Below are positions 13,969-22,204 of a stretch of 64,000 nt of DNA, one piece after another (within the stretch, counting starts at the first letter, position 1; the number at the start of each line of letters is the position of its first letter). A program made the position numbers and the translations under genes. The DNA comes from Paulinella micropora (lineage: Eukaryota > Cercozoa > Imbricatea > Euglyphida), in NCBI GenBank assembly GCA_009731375.1, contig BJOX01000036.1, positions 250,903-314,902 of the forward strand, written 5' to 3'. The notes below the pieces were generated by a model, which worked only from the letters and a program-made list of their open reading frames with translations, had not been told where the DNA came from and ran no database searches.

Positions 13969-14550
13969 TTCTTCTTCTTCTTCTTCTTCTTTTTCTTCTT
14001 TTTCTTCTTCTTCTTCTTTTTCTTCTTTTTCTTCTTTTTCTTCTTTTTCTTCTTCTTTTTCTTCTTCTTCTTCTTCTTCTTCTTCTTCTTCTTCTTCTTC
14101 TTCTTCTTCTTCTTCTTGTTCTTCTTCTTGTTCTTCTTCTTCTTCTTCTTCTTCTTCTTCTTCTTCTTCTTCTTCTTCTTCTTCTCTTTTTCTTCACCTC
14201 GTGCGGGTCCTCCTCTTACTTGTTCTTTTTTTTCTTCCTCTTCGTCTGTATCGTCTAAATCTACAACTTCCAATTTCGCATGCTGATGTGATTGTTGCGG
14301 TTGTCTTTGTTAATGTTGCTGATGTTGTTATTCTTCCTCTTCGTCTGTTTCGTCTAAATCTGCACCTTGCAACTGCTGCTGCTGTTGTTGTTGTTATTGT
14401 TGTCCTTGTTGCTGCTGTGGTTGTTGCGGTTGTCGTGGTTGCTGCTGTGGTTGTTGCGGTTGTCGTTGTTGATATTGCTGATGTTGTTGTTGCTGTTGCA
14501 GCTGTTGCTGCAGGCTGTGTGGTAAGTATTGGCTCTGATCCAACTGTATG
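13969..14550. repeat. (TTC)n then TTG/TGC triplet repeats
   Basis: A TTC/TTTTTC run extends to ~14186. After a ~110-base unique stretch, a GTT/GCT/TGC-rich segment extends to ~14515. Poly-Ser, poly-Arg and poly-Lys frames here are artefacts. Confidence 0.9.
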
Positions 14551-14627
14551 AAAAACCATCGCCGCGCGTGTGCATTCTAACTGATGCATACTTGCCACAG
14601 CAAGTTGGGTAGCCACCATCGATACAA

Positions 14628-15275
14628 CCTCTTGGAGAGAGTGAGAGTAAGAGTAACGTTAGTATGTTTTGAGTCTGTGTTTGTCTAATTGTCACAAAAT
14701 AGATTATTAGGACCTGCAGCCAATTTAATAATTTACTTAGATCCAGGGGGAGTGTTAGACCTAATAATATAATTAATCTGTTAGTCAGTATGGTCCGGCA
14801 TATGTAATGTGTGTTGTTAGAGCTATTACTTATGTCAGGCCTAGTATGTATTCGGGCCGTTCCCTTAGCACACTTTCTCAATAAAGTTTCTACTGTAGGC
14901 CATAGCTAGTATCCGGCAGATTATTAAGTTAGTCTCACAACAATCTCTTGGAGAGAGTGAGGCTGAGGGTAAGAGTAACGTTAGTATGAGTAGATCATGT
15001 TTTGAGTCTGTGTTTTTCTAACTTTCACAGGCGGAATAGATATATTAATATTAATATTAGGATCTGCAGTCAATTTAATAATTTACTTGGATCCAGGGGG
15101 AGAGTTAGACATATTTTTATATTAATTAGGTTAGTCAGTATGATCCAGCATATGTGAGGTGTGTCGTTCAAGTTAGAGCAATTACTTATGTCCGGCCTAG
15201 TATTATAAGTATTTGCGCACTTCCCTTCGCGCCCTTTTCTCAATAAAGTTTCTACTGTAGGCTATAGCTAGTATA
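14628..15275 (+). repeat. Tandem LTR-like repeat, period ~316-350 bp
   Basis: Two diverged copies start at 'cttggagagagtgag' (14631 and 14947). Each holds a purine tract 'ccagggggag' followed by a (T)GTTAGAC start. The first copy runs from TGTTAGAC (14754) to 'tctcacaaca' (~14942), a TGTT...AACA pair about 190 bp apart, with AATAAA near its 3' end. Purine tract, TG...CA ends and poly(A) signal are the layout of a Ty1/copia-type LTR junction. The second copy starts with an altered base (AGTTAG). I infer LTR relics; no linked reverse transcriptase is visible. Confidence 0.5.
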
Positions 15276-15786
15276 CTGCGTTGGAAATATACTTCAAGTT
15301 ACTATTTAAGTCGTAATTATGATTAACTTCTATACGCAGTAATATTTTACTAACTCATAATTAGGAGTAACAGTAATGGATAATTCAAGTCAATTGTGCA
15401 CGTTACGTTTTTACAATTGTGCACCGGACCATATCATTGTGTATCAGTTACTGTTAGTCACACACTTAGATTAGTTAGCTCTCTTGCAGTTCAGTTCTGC
15501 GTTTGTGCCTTCAAATTAAAGTGGCTGTGAGCAACCTGGCTTTTAACGAAGTCTCCCGGGAAACCGCAACTTGTGAAAGGTAGGGTAAGGTCCGTGTGTG
15601 ACCGGTTTATACCTAATCATCGGTCACGAGCCGTTGGGAAAATGGTTCATCACAGCAATACACGAACTGGAAACAGTTCTTATCTCACGCACCCGTCTAT
15701 GACGGTGTCACTGAACATCTTCAAGCCAAGGATTTTACTACCAGCTAGAGGAATATGCTAACGGTATCAGTACAATTCTCGGGGAT
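15276..15786. other. Leader of the gag-like element, no gene
   Basis: About 500 bases before the first gag-like frame. The stretch around 15500-15580 could be the 3' part of an LTR or a leader, but I cannot identify a primer-binding site with confidence. Confidence 0.35.
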
Positions 15787-16347
15787 ATGGTGAAAGATGT
15801 ATTTCTTGATGAGGATGCTGCAAAGAAAAAGTACGGATGGGATTTAGATCGTATGAGAGCAGCAGAGGAGGCAGAAGAACTAAGAGAACCGATTGAAAAA
15901 GATTCGCCAGATGTGAGTGACGAAAGTGAGGAAGAAGACAAAGGAGACGGAACCTCATCAACATCATCACGCACAAGACGACAAGAACCAAAGAAGAAGA
16001 CACTAGAGAAGCCGAAAGAGTGGGCGAAGTGGAGTAATGAGCAGAAGGTAGCTTGGGAGGAAAAAGCGAAGAGAAGAGCGAGACGATCACAAACGAGAGC
16101 AGCAAAAAGCATACACAGTGTGACTAAGAGAGCGTACAAAAGGGAGCAGAAATATTTGCAGCGATGTAAATTATTTCAGCCACTAATAACTACTGCTTTC
16201 TCTAACTACAAAGTCGTCGCATATCTCAGAAGCCGAAATGCTCAAGATCCGTTTGATAAAGTCGCCATTGTCAAGAGACAATACGGACAAATTTCCGGAG
16301 CAGCAGATATCTGGAAGAAAAGAAGTTTAGAGAGAGAGAGCGCCTAG
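15787..16347 (+). pseudogene. Gag-like frame, first part of a decayed retroelement
   Basis: A 186-residue frame that is highly charged. It begins with an acidic stretch (residues ~25-60, rich in E, D and S). A basic stretch follows, with a lysine/arginine-rich segment around residues 90-125. No catalytic domain is present. The frame is followed by further short frames in changing phases (16399, 16700, 17062-17501, 17544, 17878) that share the charged, proline-rich composition of retroelement capsid and nucleocapsid proteins. That layout suggests one ancient gag-type gene with several frameshifts. It lies downstream of LTR-like repeats, and the Polinton is inserted in its last frame. A host gene broken by errors cannot be excluded. 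Confidence 0.4.
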
Positions 16348-16398
16348 GAAGAACGAAGACGTAGATGCCTGGCTAACCAGGTACCTACTGAAGAAAGA

Positions 16399-16665
16399 GT
16401 GGCTAAGCTAAGAGGAGAGAAGTTTGAAGAAGACGAATCAACAAACCGGCTGCTCGAAAAGCTAAGTACTCAACCTGCCTATGGTGCTAAATACTTCGCT
16501 GATCATTACCGTATGGCACCAGCCGTGCGACCCAAGCACAACGATATAGTTGAGGCAGCGAGAGAGGTTTACGTGCTTTGGGAGGCAACCAACAAGCAGA
16601 AGAAGTATGAGAAAGGAAAGCACAGTGAAAGAGCAGAAGGAGAAGGAGCAGCGTCATTACTATAG
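16399..16665 (+). pseudogene. Gag-like frame, second fragment
   Basis: An 88-residue frame in the same phase as the one ending at 16347, after an intervening stop. It is helical and charged, with a C-terminal KYEKGKHSER basic patch. It most likely continues the same gag-like protein. No domain is recognised. Confidence 0.35.
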
Positions 16666-16699
16666 CTAGCAGACGAGGGAGAAGGAGAGGGTAGGAAGA

Positions 16700-17056
16700 G
16701 TGGGAAGAGCAAGTATAAACAGAACGGTGGACACGGGGGCAAGGATGATGGGGGCAGTGATAGAACGAAAGGAATGGTGGTTGACTGCAGTTTGTTATAA
16801 CTGCATTGAAACTGGTCACACTAAACGCTTTGGCCCTAAGCTCGCTAAGTCTAGCAGCTCCCGTCGTAACCAGAAGTCCCACAACACCGCCCCTCTCAAA
16901 AGGGAAACCCAAAGCAAAGGTAGTAAGTTTCGTAAGAAAAAGGATAAAGGGGTGACTCTTATAAGAGGTGAAAAGGGTGATGGACAAGAAGGTGAAGAAG
17001 GGGAAGGAGAGAACTCAGAAGAAGACGACAGTTCAGAAGAGGAAGATTACGACTGA
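16700..17056 (+). pseudogene. Degenerate zinc-knuckle fragment of the gag-like element
   Basis: A 118-residue frame containing CYNCIETGHTKRFG. This has the first three ligands of a retroviral CCHC zinc knuckle (C-x2-C-x4-H-x4-C) but a Gly where the fourth Cys is expected. Basic residues follow, then a strongly acidic tail. The knuckle supports a nucleocapsid-type role for this part of the element. The lost cysteine fits decay. Confidence 0.5.
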
Positions 17057-17061
17057 TTGTC

Positions 17062-17877
17062 ATGGAGGCAGATGAGGAACAAGAAGAGGGCAACACAACC
17101 CAAAAAGGAGGGGAGGAATGGAAGAGGAGGATAGTGAAACAGAGGAGCAAAAAGAGAACGACACTGAAAAACCCGAAAGAGTCAGTGAGGCGGGGGTTAG
17201 AATGTCGAGCAGCTCCCCGACTCGCTACTCGCTCGGTGGCGTTCCCCCATCCAACCTCTCACCACCCACTCTCACTAGTGACCAACACCTCAATCCCTCA
17301 TCAACACCCCCTCCCAACCGACCCCCTCCAAGCACGAGAGTCTCGTGCGTGAAACTTCCTCACAACCCTCCAAGAAAGAGAAACAGACGAAACCGAAACC
17401 GACACCTCAATCTCTCCCTCAAACCAACGAGACACACAAACACAAGACCCCACAGACCATCACACCCACCAAACAAACACCCAATTCCAAACGAAACATA
17501 ATCCAATGTGTAGGGAAGAACTCTAAGGGGGGGGCAGTGTGGTGTGAAATATGGTGATGATGGGAGCGTAGGTAAGGCAGGCAGTATGAGCAAGAGGTTA
17601 AAGTATGCCAGACTATGTGGTTATCACTACAAGCAGGACCCACAGTTCCCACAGATAGATCTGGAACAACCTCCATCATGCCGCCCACCACCCACTAACG
17701 AGTACCCAAGTGAGGAAGTGATGAAGAGAATGATGAGAGAGAGGGAGAGCAATGGGGCGAGCGCACAGCAACTTTCGCAAAAAGATTCGGAAATACCCGG
17801 ACAAAAGGGTAAAGTAAATTCCCGCTATTAAACCCAAGTCAGTCAACAAGCCGGAAAACCCGCAGGAAGGAAAATTA
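17062..17877 (+). pseudogene. Further frames of the gag-like element
   Basis: Overlapping proline-, threonine- and asparagine-rich frames (17062-17352, 17118-17501) and a 95-residue frame at 17544-17831 have the low-complexity character of a gag linker. No motif identifies them. Single-base frameshifts are the likely cause of the overlaps. Confidence 0.3.
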
Positions 17878-18324
17878 ATGGCTGACTGTGCTGATATGGT
17901 AGATATTCAAGCGCGGGCCGGGCAGGTTAAGGCTGAGATCGAGGCTGCGAGTGTTGTGTCTGTGCGGCAGGGGATAAGAGCGGAAGGCAAGGCGTGGCCC
18001 CCATCGCAACCATCAAAAGGTCCGTCCCCAGTAGATAGAGTAGACGAGGAAGGAGAGGAGACACAAGCAGCACCCACTCCACAGCACAACTTGCCAAACT
18101 CCACTCAACAACAAACCATAACTAAGGAGGGGAGCAGTAAAAAGAGGGGGCACAATGGCCAAGTAATTAGCTTAGAGGACATAAAAAAGCTAGCTGAGTC
18201 ATTACAGATGTGCATCATGGATGAAGAGACAGGTGATGTAGTGAAAGTGAAGAGAGTGTTTGTTTTCCCCTTTTCCCAGCGATGGAAGTTCTGTGCGTGT
18301 GTGGGTAAGAACGAACCTACCGAG
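17878..18324 (+). pseudogene. Gag-like last frame, interrupted by the Polinton
   Basis: The frame starts at 17878. It has an alanine/glutamate-rich helix, a proline-rich linker and then an IKKLAESLQM segment. The Polinton's 6-bp target site (18319-18324) falls on two whole codons of this frame. On the far side of the provirus the same phase stays open from 39585 to a stop at 39654-39656. The frame therefore ran through the target before integration. Codons read into the inverted repeat (to 18480) are not part of the original protein. Confidence 0.5.
18319..18324. repeat. Target-site duplication, left copy (ACCGAG)
   Basis: ACCGAG immediately precedes the left inverted repeat and is found again at 39579-39584 immediately after the right one. 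Six bases is the usual Polinton duplication length. Confidence 0.95.
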
Positions 18325-18478
18325 AGTAGTATAAGGTGCCACTTCGGCACACTTTTTCAGTGCAGTTTCATCACAGAAACCACACTAAGAGCCGTTATCC
18401 ATTATTTCCTCTACCTATTTATAACAAATATAGACAGACAAAAGAAAGAAAAACTGCTACCTTTAAATAATTATTATT
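18325..18478 (+). repeat. Polinton left terminal inverted repeat
   Basis: 154 bp, matching the reverse complement of 39425-39578 with two mismatches by eye (near position 11 and near the inner end). It begins with AG, as Polinton termini usually do. The protein-primed polymerase would start replication here. Confidence 0.96.
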
Positions 18479-18630
18479 AAATTACCTTTTGAAGTCTCCT
18501 TCAGTCTCTTCCACCTACCACACACAAACAAGTATGGTAGATAAAATTCATTTGAAATGAAGAGGGCTTTTTACCCAATTTTTAAATTTTTTGACGCACT
18601 AGATTATACTCCTATGCGGTAAAGGAGTTA

Positions 18631-18644
18631 GTGGTCATGACCAC
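18631..18644. terminator. Perfect palindrome downstream of the coiled-coil gene
   Basis: GTGGTCATGACCAC is a perfect 14-bp palindrome just past the stop (18649-18651) of the minus-strand coiled-coil frame. It could form a 3'-end hairpin; the function is inferred. Confidence 0.4.
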
Positions 18645-18648
18645 TCTT

Positions 18649-19180
18649 TTACAACTCTAAATTATTTCGTACATTAGCCAACAAATCATTTTGACTTTCA
18701 ACCCTCATTACATTGCTTTCATTTTGTTTGTCGTAAGCAATGTATTTTATGAGTGATTTATTGAATGTAAGTCCCTCTATATCAATTCCGTCAAAAATTT
18801 TATTCTGAACCTCAAATCCAAATTTCTTTTCTATTTTCTTTCCTCCAACTATAAAATAATTTCAATTCTTTTTCTTTTTTTACCTGCTTAAGTCTTCTCT
18901 TTTGTCGTGCCAATCTGTCAATTTCAATGTTGTTGCTCTCTTTGTCAAGTCTTTTTAGCATATTATCAATGGCGGACAACTTTACCAAGACTGGTTGTTT
19001 TTTTTCAATTAACAAATCAATTTCCCTGTCAATTTTATTTACTCTTTCTTGACTTATTATTTTGTCTTTCTTCAGTTGGTCTCTCCCTCGTCTGTTTGTC
19101 TCATAAATCTCTATCCAATCCTCCTTGGTCCTGTCTCCTTTCGTGATAAGACTTTCACTCATTATCAAATTCTGCACCAC
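18649..19180 (-). pseudogene. Coiled-coil protein of the Polinton, frameshifted
   Basis: Unrecognised family. Reading starts at 19180 (or at Met7) and is open for 122 residues rich in Lys, Glu, Arg and Ile, with a heptad-like helix over residues ~40-105, to a stop at 18812. Near 18850 the sequence shows a one-base phase change. In the other phase the frame stays open for about 65 further codons, to a stop at 18649-18651, with typical composition for this element. I read it as one gene of ~185 codons with a single-base indel, either real or an assembly error. It is the first gene inside the left inverted repeat and is divergent from the spliced gene at 19482. A scaffold or DNA-binding role is possible but not shown. 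Confidence 0.55.
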
Positions 19181-19481
19181 TGCACCAACGCACTAGCGCG
19201 CTGGGGTCGTGGCGTCGGAAAGAAAAAAATAGGTTTGAAATTTCCAAAATTTCATTATTTATTACCAATTTGTCCTGTTTGCCTTATTATTTCCGCTTTT
19301 TTCCCGTCTGGATTTTTTTCCAGAAAATTCCTCGCTTGCTGACACACAAAAATTGCCTTTTTATCACAATTGAGTAAAATGTTTTTCCTCGTGCTTTTTT
19401 GTTCTGCGACTTTTTTTTCAGAATTCCCCAAAGTGGCTAAGACAAGAAGTACAAACCCTTGCTGTTTTTGTGTGTTGCAGG
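19181..19481. promoter_or_regulatory. Divergent intergenic region, possible leader intron
   Basis: About 300 bases between the minus-strand coiled-coil gene and the plus-strand spliced gene. Its right end is a T-rich tract ending in 'tgtgttgcag' at 19480, a good 3' splice site directly before GATG. A leader intron may therefore end here. Another 'ttttttttcag' ends at 19421. I cannot place a donor. Confidence 0.35.
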
Positions 19482-20163
19482 ATGTCGGACAACGAGCCTG
19501 AGCAGGAAGAGCCTGAAAATGAGGTAATTTCATTTATGCTTTTTGTTTTATGTGTATGCTGTTTCTTGTATAGGGTGCTATGGCCCTTCTGGAGGCACAG
19601 CAAGAAGCACAGGACGCACATGATGCACGTGTTCAGGTAAATTATATAAGTTTATTTTTTTTCTTGCCTTTCTTTATGTGTGTATAGCAAACAGAGGAAA
19701 AAAACGTCACCGACACTGCTATTGAGGTAAATCATTTTTATTCTATTGTTTGTTTTATTGTCTGTATGATTAGGATGTAACAGAAGATACAAAGAACATG
19801 AGTGTAGTAGAAGTTCCAGACTGGTTGAGGCCTAGAGGTGCTAGGAAAAAAAGTGCAAAAAAAGGGGGAAGACCAACGGGCAGCAGAAATGTCGTGATTA
19901 GAATCAGCGATGTAAATGTAGTAATAGATAAGAAGGCAGGAAATGCAAAATATTATTCTGTAGAGGTGCCAAATTCTATTGCTGTTGTTGTCTGGGGATA
20001 CCGCTCAGCTCCGCAAGAAATTTCAGAATATGTTGTCGTATTTGAGCCTCGTGTAGGAGAAACAGATATGATTATGGTGAGAACATGGCCTAATGTGGCG
20101 GAGATTGTTTCTCATTTTGGAAGAGTTGTACAAACTATTTACAAAGCCAAGTTCATCCGTTAA
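19482..20163 (+). CDS. Spliced Polinton gene with three ~50-nt introns, basic protein
   Basis: Unrecognised family. Four exons can be read: 19482-19523, 19574-19636, 19688-19726 and 19774-20163. The introns (50, 51 and 47 nt) all start GTAA, are T-rich and end TAG. Every exon ends in GAG or CAG and every junction is phase 0, so the joined frame is open from ATG to TAA (177 codons). The three small exons are acidic and glutamine-rich. The last exon has a basic stretch with GGRPTGSR, an AT-hook-like core, then a beta-rich domain (VVIRISDVNVVID, VAVVVWGYRS-type strands). Without splicing only the last exon from Met at 19798 would be coding. The basic stretch suggests nucleic-acid binding; this is inference. 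Nuclear transcription is implied if the splicing is real. Confidence 0.65.
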
Positions 20164-20258
20164 TTAAATAAGTTGTTAAGCATAGTATTTTCTTCTAGAT
20201 AAAAAAATACCAATCTGGAAGAAAATGTTATTGCCAAATGTTTCTGTGAACTAATATT

Positions 20259-21271
20259 TTATGAAAGGTCTAATTTTTCAACTTTCTTTTTAATTCTAGC
20301 ACTGCTCCGTATATTTTCCGGTTTTACATCCAATGATTTTAATAAATTAATATTTTTTTTCTCTTTTGTAATTTGTTTCACTTTGTCCGATAACTGCTCC
20401 TTCGGTTCTTCTTCTTCATGGTGCTCTTCAACATTAGTCTTTAATAATTCTGACGGGCGGACTAAGTCCTCTTCTGATAGTATAACTTTGAAGCCTTTAC
20501 GACCCTTAACTTTGAATATAGTTTTACTGAATTGTTTATCACCTTTAGAAAAAATAGTTCGTTCAAGTTCCTTTCTCACTCTAGTTCCCTTAGGGAATTC
20601 ATTAATTAAAGGATTTCTATATATTTCTTGAGTGTTTTTNNNNNNNNNNTAGTGTTCTTTTCGGTTCCTTCAAAAACATTAATCGGAACTGCTTTTATTG
20701 TTGTATGATATGTTTTATTATAAGCATCAACAACCTCATGAATAATAGGAACCCATTGAAAATTTTCCTTAAATTCCCATATTAAGTTTAATTCATTTCG
20801 TATTATTCTAATAAACCTATCAATTATAGCCATTGTTCTGTGATCGCCTACTTGGACAGTTCTATGTTCAATATTATTTTGTCTGAAATATTCACTGACT
20901 TGTCCCTTAAACTCACCACCATTATCTGAAGTAATTCTTTCAGGAACTTTCTTTGTAAATATTTTTTTTAACCCTTCTAAGACATAACCAGTTGTTTTAT
21001 TTTTGACTGGCTCAATCCACCCACGACGGCTATATACATCAATAGCAACTAATCCAAAATTATAGTTAGCATTACCTTTCTTTGTCGCCACCTTTGACAT
21101 ATCCATTAAATCAATAAATACTTGACTTAGTGGTTTTGCTTCTGGTGAGGTTATCGTGTTCCATATCTTAGCGGACTTTGATTGAAAATGTATTTCGGCC
21201 ACTTCTTCATGTTTTTCTTTCCGCTCGGTCTGCTCAGAAGTTTCTTGTTGCTGAGTATGTTTATTATCCAT
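20259..21271 (-). CDS. Retroviral-type (rve) integrase
   Basis: Would insert the linear viral DNA into the host chromosome. The start chosen is MDNKHTQQQ at 21271, since the upstream Met would overlap the divergent gene at 21283. The catalytic core shows FIDLMDMS (first Asp), AIDVYSRRGW and TSDNGGEF (second Asp). The third acidic position is Asp in AIIDRFIR, 35 residues after the second, where retroviral enzymes have Glu. A C-terminal basic SH3-like tail (FKVKGRKGF...ILSEEDLVRP) ends at 20259. No HHCC zinc finger is visible. A 10-N gap at 20640-20649 splits the frame. The sequence on either side overlaps, so the gene is probably continuous and only appears shifted. It lies near the left end, as in many Polintons. 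Confidence 0.93.
20640..20649. other. 10-N join inside the integrase gene
   Basis: Flanks share 'aacact', so this is most likely an unmerged contig overlap rather than missing sequence. Confidence 0.8.
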
Positions 21272-21282
21272 ATTATATATCA

Positions 21283-21540
21283 ATGAGATTTTCAAAGTCC
21301 AATGTCAAAAACAAAAAATATAAAATCATTACACCAAAAGGTAAGACAATTCATTTCGGACACTTAAAATATCAGCACTATAAAGACCGCATAGGGTTAT
21401 ACTCACATTTAGACCATCTGGATAAAGAAAGAAGAAAAAACTATAGAGCAAGAGCAAAAGCAATAAGAAACTCAAAAGGAGAATTAACTTATAATAATCC
21501 GGAATATAGTAATTATTATTCTTATCATTTCCTTTGGTAA
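21283..21540 (+). CDS. DUF5754-like small viral protein
   Basis: 85 residues from ATG 21283. The start is preceded by 'tattatatatca', the AT-rich start context of this element. The pattern KKYKIITPKGKTIHFG, then YKDRIGLYSHLDHLDKERR and a final YYSYHFLW, matches what I remember of DUF5754, a small family of unknown function in giant-virus and Polinton-like genomes (K-Y-x-V-x-TP-x-GKTIHFG...HxDxxRRxNYxxRH...LW). The family assignment is from memory and was not checked. The gene sits head-to-head with the integrase, only 11 bp apart, so the two start regions must overlap. Confidence 0.75.
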   Translation: MRFSKSNVKNKKYKIITPKGKTIHFGHLKYQHYKDRIGLYSHLDHLDKERRKNYRARAKAIRNSKGELTYNNPEYSNYYSYHFLW

Positions 21541-21559
21541 ATTTAAAACTTTAAAAACA

Positions 21560-22100
21560 TTATTGAGACATTTTCATTATTTTTTCTTTCTTGCTTGGTT
21601 TCTCTGCTTGATTATAAACATTAACAGATATGTTTGACTTCTTTCCGTTTCCTTTTTTAGATTTAGGCTTCGGCTCTTCCTCTTCGCTTTCTTCACTTTC
21701 GCTTTCGCTCTCATCAGGCTCAGGCTCAGGCACAGGCTTTTTACTTACTTTCTTNNNNNNNNNNCTTTTTACTTACTTTCTTCTTTGCTTCCGCTTTCTT
21801 TCTTCTTATTTTCATCTTAGCCATCTTTTCAGCAATGATATCAGTAAAATCACATTCTTCATCGCTATCACTGCTTTCTTCTGGTGTATCATCTTGGTCT
21901 TTTCCATTAATGATATCATTAGCAACACCAATTTCCGCCATGCGGTTTATCTTTTCCTCCATCTCTTCATCATCACCTACATAAGCCTTTCTACACTTTG
22001 CTAATTTCTCTTTTGCTATTTCAACCTTATGTTGCTTTTTGCTCTTAATACTTTCCACGGCCTTACCCCAATTCTTACGACTTGCTTCGGGAGACGGCAT
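21560..22100 (-). CDS. Charged Lys/Glu-rich Polinton protein
   Basis: Unrecognised. It starts MPSPEASRKNWGKAVESIK at 22100. A helical lysine-rich part (to ~residue 45) leads into an acidic segment (DDTPEESSDSDEE) and then a basic KIRRKKAEAKKKVSKK stretch. A 10-N join (21755-21764) follows, flanked on both sides by the same 18-bp sequence. Beyond it the frame continues through a PEPEPDESESES-type acidic run to a stop at 21560-21562. The palindromic module at 22101-22150 lies immediately upstream of the start. Such alternating acidic and basic proteins are common in virion cores, but the role here is unknown. Confidence 0.65.
21755..21764. other. 10-N join with duplicated flanks
   Basis: 'ctttttacttactttctt' occurs directly on both sides, so the contigs overlap and nothing need be missing. 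Confidence 0.9.
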
Positions 22101-22150
22101 TTTAGAATCTCACTTCGTGCTTCGCACTCTCGCTTATTCTAAAAATATTC
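22101..22150 (-). promoter_or_regulatory. Palindromic module upstream of the 22100 gene
   Basis: On the minus strand it reads TTTTTAGAATAAGCGAGAG, then TGCGAAGCACGAAG, then ATTCTAAA directly before the ATG. The same module, with the TTTTAGAA...TTCTAAAA pair, lies before the protease (28173-28218) and penton (30153-30198) genes. Confidence 0.6.
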
Positions 22151-22204
22151 TATACTAAGATTATTATATTTTAGTATTTTTAAAATTAAATATTTAATTA
22201 TATA

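Noticed and set aside
13907-14273. Poly-Arg and poly-Lys proteins on the minus strand
   Set aside because: These are reverse readings of a TTC array, with no non-repetitive coding sequence around them.
18325-18480. C-terminal extension of the 17878 protein, and a minus-strand protein at 39414-39617
   Set aside because: Both are readings of the Polinton terminal inverted repeat, which shows the same peptide at each end. They are not separate genes.
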